DNA of 64,000 nt from Salegentibacter sp. 24. GTDB taxonomy: Bacteria > Bacteroidota > Bacteroidia > Flavobacteriales > Flavobacteriaceae. Below are positions 36,749-44,939 of the stretch, piece after piece (position 1 is the first letter of the stretch; each line of letters starts with the position of its first letter). The stretch lies in NCBI RefSeq assembly GCF_004362395.1, contig NZ_SNWE01000001.1, positions 242,988-306,987 of the forward strand, in the 5' to 3' direction. Both the position numbers and the translations under genes were made by a program. The notes beneath the pieces were generated by a model. It was not told where the DNA came from and made no database searches. It worked only from the letters and a program-made list of their open reading frames with translations.

Positions 36749-37591
36749 ATGAGTAGAAACGACAAATCTAAAGGTGGAAAAGTTAGCGGAAGACAAGGCG
36801 GCAATAAAAGCAAAAAGTCTTTGGCTAGAGGCAATGCGCCTATAAAAAAAGAGCAGTCTGCCCCTAAAACACCTTCCAATACCGATGGAATTCGTTTAAA
36901 TAAATATATTGCCAATGCCGGAATTTGTTCCCGCCGAGATGCAGATATTTTTATCTCTGCAGGAAATGTAACTGTTAATGGCAATGTAGTGACTGAGATG
37001 GGTTTTAAAGTTGCTCCTACCGATGAGGTGAAATTTGACGGCAGAAGTGTTAATCCGGAAAAACCGGAATATTTTGTTCTCAATAAGCCAAAAGGTGTTT
37101 ACGTCACCGGAAGTACTGATAAAGGAGGCAAAACCGTCATGGATATTATGGCTAAGGCGACCAAGGCAAAACTTGATCCAGTAGGGAAATTGGATACTCA
37201 GGCAATGGGACTTTTGGTTTTTACAAATGATGGTACCTTGGCCAAAAGACTCGGAAAGCCAAGAAACGGAATCAGACAAATATATCAGGTAAATCTTACC
37301 AAGCCCCTTTCAGTTGAGCATTTGGAGAAAATCAGAAATGGGGTAATTCTGGAAGATGGTAGGGTGAACATTCAGGACATCAGCTATATTGCCGATAGAC
37401 CTAAAAATGAAATAGGTATAGAAACCAATAGTACTAAAAATCATATCATTCAACGACTTTTTAAAAGTCAGGGGTATGAAGTAGAAAAATTGGATCGGGT
37501 AGTATTTGGTGGGCTGACAAAAAAAGACCTCCCAAGGGGGCGGTTTAGGAGGCTTACAGATCAGGAAGTTATAAATTTAGGAATGCTTTAA
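36749..37591 (+). CDS. rluB: RluB/RsuA-family rRNA pseudouridine synthase
   Basis: The 280-residue protein has a basic, Lys/Ser/Gly-rich N-terminal tail of about 45 residues, an S4 RNA-binding domain (RLNKYIANAGICSRRDADIFI), and a catalytic domain with PVGKLDTQAMGLLVFTNDG, where the Asp is the nucleophile, plus the C-terminal RQIYQVNL and NHIIQRLFKSQGYEVEKLDR. It isomerises a specific uridine in large-subunit rRNA; RluB rather than RsuA or RluE is assigned from overall length only. A strong terminator follows. Confidence 0.88.
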   Translation: MSRNDKSKGGKVSGRQGGNKSKKSLARGNAPIKKEQSAPKTPSNTDGIRLNKYIANAGICSRRDADIFISAGNVTVNGNVVTEMGFKVAPTDEVKFDGRSVNPEKPEYFVLNKPKGVYVTGSTDKGGKTVMDIMAKATKAKLDPVGKLDTQAMGLLVFTNDGTLAKRLGKPRNGIRQIYQVNLTKPLSVEHLEKIRNGVILEDGRVNIQDISYIADRPKNEIGIETNSTKNHIIQRLFKSQGYEVEKLDRVVFGGLTKKDLPRGRFRRLTDQEVINLGML

Positions 37592-37628
37592 AAAAAGTGT
37601 TTCCGTATTAAGTTTTTTAATATTTTTG

Positions 37629-37663
37629 AACCGGGTTAGGATCTCCCTTTTCCCGGTTTTTTT
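37629..37663 (+). terminator. Intrinsic terminator after the pseudouridine synthase gene
   Basis: AACCGGG (37629-37635) pairs with CCCGGTT (37652-37658) around a 16-base loop, and a run of seven T ends at 37663. Confidence 0.8.
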
Positions 37664-37820
37664 ATTTCAATATTAATGCACCTAATTAATTGACAGGATT
37701 TTATAATCGACACCACGGACAGCAATCACCTTTTGTTAAAATATTTATTTTGAAATACCATCAGGTTTCTAAATTGTCTCTTCAAATAATTTTCTTAACA
37801 TTAATTTACCAATCATTTCT

Positions 37821-37850
37821 TTTGGTGCGAAAAATTAATGCCTAAATTTT
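37821..37850 (+). promoter_or_regulatory. Promoter of the polyamine operon
   Basis: TTTG (37821-37824), an 18-base spacer and TAAATTTT (37843-37850), one mismatch from TAnnTTTG. It lies 24 bases upstream of the TTG start of the arginine decarboxylase. Confidence 0.5.
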
Positions 37851-37874
37851 TACCTTAATATTTAAACCAATCAA

Positions 37875-39278
37875 TTGAATACTAAATACAGCGATTTAAT
37901 AGACCAGACCTATTATTTTCCCCAGGAGGAATTTACTCTGGATGGCACTGAATTAAAATTTCACGACATAGATTTAATGGAGCTTGTAAAACAATATGGA
38001 TCTCCTTTAAAATTTACATATCTGCCTAAGATTACCGATAACATAGCCAGGGCGAAAAAATGGTTTGCGGATGCTATGGCCAAACATGATTATAAGGGAA
38101 GCTATAATTATTGTTATTGTACTAAAAGTTCGCATTTTCAACATGTGCTAAACGAAGCATTAAAAAACGATATCCATATTGAAACTTCCTCAGCGTTCGA
38201 TATTAATATCGTGGAGCAACTCAAGAAATCAGGAAAGATAACCGACGAGACTTATGTGCTTTGTAATGGGTTTAAGCGGGACCAGTATATTGAAAATATT
38301 TCCGGATTGTTAAATAACGGTCATAAGAATTGCATTCCAATTATAGATAATTACGAGGAAATTGATCTTTTAACCGATAAGATTGAAGGTAAATTTCCTA
38401 TTGGAATAAGAATAGCCTCAGAAGAAGAGCCGAAATTTGAATTTTATACTTCTCGCTTGGGTATTGGCTATAAGAATATTGTACCCTTTTACAATCGTGA
38501 AATAAAGGAAAATGACAAGGTGAGCCTGAAAATGCTACACTTTTTTATAAATACCGGCATTCGGGATACGGCCTATTACTGGAATGAACTGCAAAAATGT
38601 TTACGTGTTTATATCAACTTAAAGAAAGTTTGTCCTGATTTAGATAGTCTGAATATTGGTGGAGGATTTCCAGTGAAGAATTCGCTTCATTTCGAGTACG
38701 ATTATGCTTATATGGTAGATGAAATTATAAACCAGATCAAGCTTTATTGTGAGGAGGCCGAAGTAGAAGTTCCACATATTTTTACTGAATTCGGAAGTTT
38801 TACTGTAGGAGAAAGTGGCGGAGCGATTTACGAAATTTTATATCAGAAGCAGCAAAACGATCGTGAAAAGTGGAACATGATAAATTCTTCATTTATAACC
38901 ACTTTGCCAGATACCTGGGCGATAAGCAAAAAATTTGTGATGCTTCCAGTAAACCGTTGGAACGATGAATATGAACGTGTCTTACTTGGTGGCTTAACCT
39001 GTGATAGTGATGATTATTATAATTCTGAGCAAAATGTTAACGCTATTTATCTTCCCAAGTATAGAAAAGATAAACCTTTATACATTGGATTTTTCAATAC
39101 TGGAGCCTATCAGGAAACCATCGGAGGTCACGGCGGGCTGCATCACTGCTTAATTCCGCAACCAAAACATATACTTATCGATAAAGATAAGAATGGAAAT
39201 ATAAAAACCAGTTTGTTTAGCCCCGAACAAAATGCCGAGGATATGCTTAAAATCCTTGGTTATAATGGAAGCAATTAA
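37875..39278 (+). CDS. speA: Arginine decarboxylase, PLP fold-type III
   Basis: Decarboxylates arginine to agmatine, first step to putrescine. The 467-residue protein has the PLP-lysine region YCYCTKSSHFQHV (Lys84), then IETSSAFDINIVEQL, LNIGGGFPVKNS and the C-terminal LGGLTCDSDD and YQETIGGHGGLHHCLIP. It is shorter than E. coli SpeA (about 650 residues) and belongs to the compact alanine-racemase-fold group common in Bacteroidota. The start is TTG at 37875, supported by family-typical first residues NTKYSDLIDQTYYFPQEEF; the first ATG lies 34 codons further in. Agmatinase follows 44 bases later. Confidence 0.92.
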   Translation: MNTKYSDLIDQTYYFPQEEFTLDGTELKFHDIDLMELVKQYGSPLKFTYLPKITDNIARAKKWFADAMAKHDYKGSYNYCYCTKSSHFQHVLNEALKNDIHIETSSAFDINIVEQLKKSGKITDETYVLCNGFKRDQYIENISGLLNNGHKNCIPIIDNYEEIDLLTDKIEGKFPIGIRIASEEEPKFEFYTSRLGIGYKNIVPFYNREIKENDKVSLKMLHFFINTGIRDTAYYWNELQKCLRVYINLKKVCPDLDSLNIGGGFPVKNSLHFEYDYAYMVDEIINQIKLYCEEAEVEVPHIFTEFGSFTVGESGGAIYEILYQKQQNDREKWNMINSSFITTLPDTWAISKKFVMLPVNRWNDEYERVLLGGLTCDSDDYYNSEQNVNAIYLPKYRKDKPLYIGFFNTGAYQETIGGHGGLHHCLIPQPKHILIDKDKNGNIKTSLFSPEQNAEDMLKILGYNGSN

Positions 39279-39322
39279 TTTTTTATAAATTTATAACCAA
39301 CAACAACCAATTTAGCATTACA

Positions 39323-40198
39323 ATGAATAAAAAGAATTACGCCGGAATACCAGATAAATATTCGCGAATAGATGACGCGAAAGTGGTATTGATCCCTGTT
39401 CCTTATGATGGGACAAGTAGCTGGCAAAAAGGGGCGGATAAAGGTCCTGAGGCTTTTCTTGAAGCTTCAGAGAATATGGAGCTTTATGATATTGAAACCA
39501 AATCTGAAGTGTACAGGAAAGGAATATATCTTGCACCTGCGGTTACTGAAGACGAATCACCAGAGAAAATGGTAGACACCGTTTACAAGACCGTAAAAAA
39601 TTATATTAAGCAGGAAAAATTTGTTACAATTTTTGGCGGGGAACATTCTGTTTCAATAGGTACAATTCGTGCTTTCAACGAAAGTTTTGAAGACTTAACA
39701 GTGGTGCAATTAGATGCACACGCTGATCTTAGACCGGAATATGAGGGTTCTAGCTGTAATCACGCCTGCGCGGTATATGAAGCCAGTAAAAAAGCTAATT
39801 TGGTGCAGGTAGGTATTCGATCAATGGATGTATCAGAAGTAGAACATATGGATGAGAACCAGGTGTATTTTGCGCATGATCTTTACGAGGACTGGCAGGA
39901 GGATGCCATTGGCCAAATGACGCCCAACGTATTTATCACCATAGATCTGGATGCTTTTGATCCTTCTATTTTACCATCTACCGGCACCCCTGAACCCGGT
40001 GGACTTTTCTGGTATGAAACCTTGGAATTCCTCAAAATGATGTTCAAAAAGAAAAATGTTGTAGGATTTGACATTGTAGAACTTTGTCCTAATAAGAACG
40101 AGAAATCGTCAGATTTTCTTGCGGCAAAGTTGTATTATAAAATGTTGAGCTATAAATTTAAATACCAAAATTATAACGAAGAAGACGAAGATGAATAA
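39323..40198 (+). CDS. speB: Agmatinase
   Basis: Hydrolyses agmatine to putrescine and urea using two manganese ions. The 291-residue ureohydrolase has GGEHSVSIG (His108), the ligand cluster DAHADLRPEYEG (Asp131, His133, Asp135) and IDLDAFDPS (Asp208, Asp210). It starts shortly after the arginine decarboxylase, so the pair gives a complete two-step route from arginine. Its last 8 bases overlap the start of the next gene, indicating coupled translation. Confidence 0.94.
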   Translation: MNKKNYAGIPDKYSRIDDAKVVLIPVPYDGTSSWQKGADKGPEAFLEASENMELYDIETKSEVYRKGIYLAPAVTEDESPEKMVDTVYKTVKNYIKQEKFVTIFGGEHSVSIGTIRAFNESFEDLTVVQLDAHADLRPEYEGSSCNHACAVYEASKKANLVQVGIRSMDVSEVEHMDENQVYFAHDLYEDWQEDAIGQMTPNVFITIDLDAFDPSILPSTGTPEPGGLFWYETLEFLKMMFKKKNVVGFDIVELCPNKNEKSSDFLAAKLYYKMLSYKFKYQNYNEEDEDE

Positions 40199-41162
40199 AG
40201 GAGCCATTTCCCAATTTATAGAAAAATATTACTTACATTTTAATTCTGCAGCCCTTGTAGATGCTGCAAAAGATTACGAAAAACAACTTGAAGGTGGTTC
40301 TAAAATGCTTGTTTCTCTAGCGGGAGCGATGAGTACGGCAGAACTAGGTAAGATTTTTGCCGAAATGATTCGCAAGGAGAAACTCCATATTATTTCTTGT
40401 ACTGGAGCTAACCTAGAAGAAGATGTGATGAATCTTGTGGCCCATTCGCATTATAAGAGGGTGCCACATTATCGCGATTTAACGGCGCAGGATGAATGGG
40501 ATTTATTGGAGAAAGGATTAAACCGTGTAACCGATACCTGTATTCCCGAAGAGGAAGCATTTAGAAGAATCCAGAAACATATTGTAAAGATTTGGAAAGA
40601 TGCCGAAGCTAGTGGAAAACGCTATTTTCCACATGAGTTTCTTTATAAATTGTTGCTTTCCGGAGTTTTGGAAGAACATTATGAAATAGACCTGAAAGAT
40701 TCCTGGATGTATGCCGCTGCCGAAAAGAACCTACCCATGGTTGTTCCTGGCTGGGAAGATAGTACCCTGGGGAATATATTTGCATCCTACGTGCTTAAAG
40801 GGGAATTAAAAGCCAGTACAATGAAATCAGGAATTGAATATATGACTTTTCTTGCGGATTGGTACACCAATAATTCAAAAGAAGGAATTGGATTTTTTCA
40901 AATTGGCGGGGGTATAGCCGGGGATTTCCCAATTTGTGTGGTGCCTATGTTATACCAGGATATGGAAAGAACCGATACGCCATTCTGGAGTTACTTCTGT
41001 CAAATATCCGATTCTACAACAAGTTATGGTTCTTACTCTGGAGCTGTACCGAACGAGAAAATTACCTGGGGTAAATTAGATATAAATACGCCCAAGCATA
41101 TTATAGAAAGCGATGCAACCATTGTAGCACCACTTATTTTTGCGTATTTGCTGGATATGTAA
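40191..41162 (+). CDS. Deoxyhypusine-synthase homologue, possibly polyamine-forming
   Basis: The 323-residue protein has the deoxyhypusine synthase fold features: VSLAGAMSTAELG, the NAD-binding region IISCTGANLEEDV, GGGIAGDFPICVVPML, and the active-site segment SGAVPNEKITWGKL with the catalytic lysine (Lys295). Eukaryotic and archaeal enzymes move an aminobutyl group from spermidine to eIF5A, which bacteria lack. Placement directly after agmatinase (8-base overlap) suggests that it acts on a free amine such as putrescine, as in homospermidine synthases of the same family. That is inference. A terminator follows. Confidence 0.87.
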   Translation: MNKGAISQFIEKYYLHFNSAALVDAAKDYEKQLEGGSKMLVSLAGAMSTAELGKIFAEMIRKEKLHIISCTGANLEEDVMNLVAHSHYKRVPHYRDLTAQDEWDLLEKGLNRVTDTCIPEEEAFRRIQKHIVKIWKDAEASGKRYFPHEFLYKLLLSGVLEEHYEIDLKDSWMYAAAEKNLPMVVPGWEDSTLGNIFASYVLKGELKASTMKSGIEYMTFLADWYTNNSKEGIGFFQIGGGIAGDFPICVVPMLYQDMERTDTPFWSYFCQISDSTTSYGSYSGAVPNEKITWGKLDINTPKHIIESDATIVAPLIFAYLLDM

Positions 41163-41191
41163 TCACCAAGAAGGTTTGGAACTTTAAACTC

Positions 41192-41229
41192 AAAAGCTGT
41201 TCGGTTCGAAAAGGATGGAACGGCTTTTT
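41192..41229 (+). terminator. Terminator between the polyamine and ars-type operons
   Basis: AAAAGCTGTTC (41192-41202) pairs with GAACGGCTTTT (41218-41228), one G-U pair, followed by T. Its 3' arm reaches the stop codon of the convergent gene, so it can serve both strands. Confidence 0.72.
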
Positions 41230-42664
41230 AAGCGTTTTTTCGACTGGTTTTTATCCGTAAAGAACGGTTGTTTATATCCTGCAGTAAATATTGAAAAATT
41301 TCAATAAGAAAAAGGCTGATTACAACAATATATTCGACTGCAATGAGCCAATAGTTTTCCTGAAATTCAGCATTTGCATAAGCAGAATAACTGAGCATTA
41401 CCAATAGGGACCAAACAAGGGCAAACCTAAATTTGGTAAAAACTGAAAGCAAAAGAGGCGTGGCAATATACCAGGGATGCACTGTGGTGGCAAGGAAAAA
41501 GTAAATTGAAACTCCCCACAGCATTGTTGTTAGAAGTTTCTTTGTGGAATTGTGGTTTCTAAAAAATGATAATCCTGCAAAGATAAGGATCACAATAACT
41601 GGTAATATTTTTCCAGCAGTTGCTATAATATTATAGCCTTTTAACTGAAAACCAATCCACCTGATTACATAATAAATACTCGCATTAAATTCAAACTTCT
41701 GGAACCAAAGTGCGATACTCGCCAAAAAATTCGATATTACTGTTGAAGAAATAAATGGTAGAAAACTTACTGAAACCGTGATTCCAACTATCAAACAATA
41801 AATGGAGAACATTTTAAAATTTAACTTTCGGTTACCCTGAACCTGATTTTCCACAACGGCATTCTTAGATTTTTTCTTACTTGAAAAATAATTCCATAGT
41901 AAGGGTACAAACAATAATGGCAATAATTTTACTGAAATTGAAACCCCCATAAGCACTGCACTCCAAATCCATTTTGTTTGCTGTAATAAATAAAAGGCCC
42001 AGACCAGGAAAAAAAGCATTACCCCTTCAAAATGGAGGTTTCCAGTAAGTTCTATGAGAATGAATGGATTGAGGATAAACCAAAAAATTTGATGAGAAGG
42101 TAGGTTTAATTTCAGCAATAATTTTCGACCAAAATAAAGAATTCCAAGATCTGCAAAAATGATAAAAAACCGCATAGCGATCACAGCACCTAAAATACTT
42201 TTTCCTCCCATAAGTACTGCGATAGCAAATATCAACTGATTTGCAGGTGGATAGCTCGTGAAATTTCCTGCACTTAGATTGCCCATTCCTTGTATCAATT
42301 TTTCCTGTGTGTCACCAAGTGGTGTAGGGAATTCTCGGGGCACCGATATATAAGGATTTATTCCTTCTAAAATTAATTTGCCATCCCAGATAAAGCGATA
42401 AAAGTCTTGCGAAAGGTTTGGTACAGCAGCAATAAAAATTAATCGAAATAGCAACGCAGCTCCTGCCAAAAACCAAAAGTTGTTTTTTTCTAATTGAATA
42501 AGCTTAAAGCTGATAAAAAATACCCCGGTGTAAAGACTTATTAATTTAACGAAATCATCTCGGTCAAGACCGTATGCAAAAGACCAGTATAAAACACCTC
42601 CTGATAGAATTAGGAGAATAGAGAATTTATGATATTTAAAGAAATCTTTCACTTTTTCTATCAA
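41228..42664 (-). CDS. GT-C-type membrane glycosyltransferase (mannosyltransferase-like)
   Basis: The 478-residue product has about 12 hydrophobic helices and an early luminal/periplasmic loop SQDFYRFIWDGKLILEGINPYI, whose acidic residue and Trp-Asp-Gly context match GT-C polyprenyl-phosphate-sugar dependent transferases such as GT87-like mannosyltransferases. It would add a sugar from a polyprenyl-phosphate donor on the outer face of the inner membrane. It is the last gene in the ArsS-led run; the 116-base gap before it is larger than those upstream and could hold its own promoter. The next gene upstream but one is a DPM1-like synthase that could provide the donor. The acceptor is unknown. 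Confidence 0.75.
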   Translation of the reverse strand: MIEKVKDFFKYHKFSILLILSGGVLYWSFAYGLDRDDFVKLISLYTGVFFISFKLIQLEKNNFWFLAGAALLFRLIFIAAVPNLSQDFYRFIWDGKLILEGINPYISVPREFPTPLGDTQEKLIQGMGNLSAGNFTSYPPANQLIFAIAVLMGGKSILGAVIAMRFFIIFADLGILYFGRKLLLKLNLPSHQIFWFILNPFILIELTGNLHFEGVMLFFLVWAFYLLQQTKWIWSAVLMGVSISVKLLPLLFVPLLWNYFSSKKKSKNAVVENQVQGNRKLNFKMFSIYCLIVGITVSVSFLPFISSTVISNFLASIALWFQKFEFNASIYYVIRWIGFQLKGYNIIATAGKILPVIVILIFAGLSFFRNHNSTKKLLTTMLWGVSIYFFLATTVHPWYIATPLLLSVFTKFRFALVWSLLVMLSYSAYANAEFQENYWLIAVEYIVVISLFLIEIFQYLLQDINNRSLRIKTSRKNA

Positions 42665-42780
42665 AATTAGCTGCCCAAAAAACTCAATGGTAGCAATCTG
42701 TTATTGAATATTTAATCAACCAAAAGAAAACTTATCTTAATTTGTCACCACAATTACAATTTATTTTTGGTTCAGCTTTC

Positions 42781-44247
42781 TTAAATTCTAAGCGATCTAA
42801 TAACCACAAATCCAAAGCCTATGAAAAGCATTAGGTGGAAAATAACAAGGCTAAAATCATTAAGTATAAAAGAACTGAAAAGGCCAAAGCCAAAATACAG
42901 CCACAGTGCGAATTCCACGGCAATACTCAATGAAAATTTTTGTTGAATGTAAATATTGTGTTTCCAGGAATCTCTTAGCGAATTTACATTGAATTTTGGC
43001 GTTCTTATAAACGCTGATTTTTTTCCAAAATGTCCTTCCAAAACAGCCAATGAATTATGAACAGAGAACCCCATCGCTATGGAGAAGAACGTAAAAAACA
43101 TGCCGATAAAATTCAGAAAACTCTTTATGCTTTTGCCATGGATCTTTGTATAGGCGGTGTAATAGCATAATAAGAAAATTAAAGTACTTGCTAAAAAGAA
43201 GGCCATTAAATTGAAATACCAGTCAAACTGTGGATTGTTATTTTTAATAAACAAAAGTGGAATACTTAAAACTGCCAAAACCAGAATAACTAGAAACATA
43301 CTGGAGTTCAGCAAGTGAAAAAACGCATGAAATTTAGTGTTCAAGGGTAGCGATTTATCCTTTACAAGCTTTTGGAAATTCTTCCTAAAATTTTCAGCCG
43401 CTCCCTTATTCCAACGGAATTGCTGGGATCGTGCTGCACTTATAGCCACAGGCAATTCGGCGGGAGTTTCCACATCTTCCAGGTATTTAAATCTCCATTT
43501 TTTAAGTTGTGCGCGGTAGCTCAGGTCAAGATCTTCTGTTAAAGTGTCTCCGCTCCAGTTTCCCGCATCCAAAATACATTCTTTTCTCCATATGCCCGCG
43601 GTGCCGTTAAAGTTGATAAAATGCCGTCCAAAATTACGACCTGTTTGTTCTAGTATAAAATGATAATCAAGAGCAAAAGCCTGAATTCTAGTAAGCAGGG
43701 AGTAATTACGGTTAATATGTCCCCAACGGGTCTGAACCACCCCAATTTCAGCATTTTTAAAATATGGTACTGTTTGCAATAACCAGTCCTCTTTTGGTAA
43801 AAAATCGGAATCAAAAATCGCTATAAACTCGCCCTTGGCGATTTCTAAACCTTCTCTTAAAGCGCCTGCTTTATAACCGATACGATTTTTACGGGTAATG
43901 TGTTTTAAGTTGAGTCCGCTTTTTTGAAGTTGAGCCACTAATGTTTCAATTTTTTCAACTGACTCATCAGTAGAATCATCTAAAACCTGAATTTCCAGTT
44001 TTTCTCTGGGATATTGGATTTTGGCAATATTTTTTAGCAGGCGTTCCAGTACATAAAGTTCGTTGTAAAGGGGAAGCTGAATAGTGATTACGGGAGTTTC
44101 ATTAGGATTAGTCAAATCAAATTTTTCTGACTCATCCACCTGTTTTTTAGCCCTTCGGTAGTTCAGAAGTAACTGCAGCTGCGAAATACTGTAGAAAAGA
44201 ATGAGCAGTAGGGCGAGAGTGTATAAAATGACAATGGCCAATTCCAT
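42781..44247 (-). CDS. GT2 family membrane glycosyltransferase (cellulose-synthase-like)
   Basis: The 488-residue product has one N-terminal helix (about 3-25), a cytosolic GT2 domain with VLDDSTDES, the DxD-like FDSDFLP, TEDLDLSYRA and the QQFRWNKG motif (Q-x-x-R-W), then four C-terminal helices. This layout is that of processive or single-addition beta-glycosyltransferases acting at the membrane, including ceramide glucosyltransferase-like and CESA-like proteins. Its start codon overlaps the stop of the upstream GT2 gene by one base (TAATG). The acceptor might be a lipid, given the membrane topology; this is inference. Confidence 0.83.
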   Translation of the reverse strand: MELAIVILYTLALLLILFYSISQLQLLLNYRRAKKQVDESEKFDLTNPNETPVITIQLPLYNELYVLERLLKNIAKIQYPREKLEIQVLDDSTDESVEKIETLVAQLQKSGLNLKHITRKNRIGYKAGALREGLEIAKGEFIAIFDSDFLPKEDWLLQTVPYFKNAEIGVVQTRWGHINRNYSLLTRIQAFALDYHFILEQTGRNFGRHFINFNGTAGIWRKECILDAGNWSGDTLTEDLDLSYRAQLKKWRFKYLEDVETPAELPVAISAARSQQFRWNKGAAENFRKNFQKLVKDKSLPLNTKFHAFFHLLNSSMFLVILVLAVLSIPLLFIKNNNPQFDWYFNLMAFFLASTLIFLLCYYTAYTKIHGKSIKSFLNFIGMFFTFFSIAMGFSVHNSLAVLEGHFGKKSAFIRTPKFNVNSLRDSWKHNIYIQQKFSLSIAVEFALWLYFGFGLFSSFILNDFSLVIFHLMLFIGFGFVVIRSLRI

Positions 44248-44939
44248 TACTTGAAACTGTATTTAAAGATCCATCCCAGGATTTTGATTCCTGCAAAGGT
44301 AGCACCTTTCACCGTGCCCGAAACTTTTGAAGTACCAATTCTGTTTTTGTAATGGACAGGAACCTCTGTATAGGAAAATTCTTTTTTTAAGGCCTTGAGC
44401 TGCATTTCTATGGTCCAGCCATAGGTCTTATCCTGCATTTCCAGGTCCAATAACTTTTGATATTTAATAGCACGAAATGGACCCAGATCGGTAAATCGGG
44501 CATTAAATATTAGTTTCATTAAAGAAGTGGCCAACCAGTTCCCAAATATTTGGGGGAAGGTCATCGAACCTTTTTCACGCCATTTTTTAATTCGGGCACC
44601 AATTACCAGGTCTTTATTTTTTTTAATAATTGGAGCGATGATATTGGTCAATTCTGAAGGAAAATCGCTGTAATCACCATCTAAAAATACAATTATATCC
44701 GGTTTCACTGCTTGTTTTGAAATATAATCAATTCCTTTTATACAGGCATAACCATAGCCTTTTTGATACTCCTGAAGCACAGTGGCACCCGCATTTTTGG
44801 CATTATTCTCAGTTGCATCTGTGGAATTGTTGCTTACAACGATTATTTCCTGAACAATTTTTGGAATTTCAGCAATCACTTTGGCAATGGATTCTTCTTC
44901 GTTGAAAGCCGGAATAATGACCTTAATAAGATTCGGCAT
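44247..44939 (-). CDS. GT2 glycosyltransferase, dolichyl-phosphate-mannose-synthase-like
   Basis: The 230-residue soluble product begins VIIPAFNEEESIAKVIAEIP, with VVSNNSTDAT and the DxD motif VFLDGDYSD (about 88-96), then FGNWLATSLMKLIFNARFTDLGPFRAI, which is typical of DPM1/DPG1-like synthases making polyprenyl-phosphate sugars. It lacks C-terminal membrane helices. It overlaps both neighbours by single bases (TAATG at each end). A polyprenyl-phosphate-linked sugar from this enzyme could feed the GT-C protein at the end of the operon. Confidence 0.83.
   Translation of the reverse strand: MPNLIKVIIPAFNEEESIAKVIAEIPKIVQEIIVVSNNSTDATENNAKNAGATVLQEYQKGYGYACIKGIDYISKQAVKPDIIVFLDGDYSDFPSELTNIIAPIIKKNKDLVIGARIKKWREKGSMTFPQIFGNWLATSLMKLIFNARFTDLGPFRAIKYQKLLDLEMQDKTYGWTIEMQLKALKKEFSYTEVPVHYKNRIGTSKVSGTVKGATFAGIKILGWIFKYSFK

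Noticed and set aside
39283..39296. AT-only palindrome after the arginine decarboxylase gene
   Set aside because: Composed only of A and T in an AT-rich spacer and lacking a T-run; likely chance.
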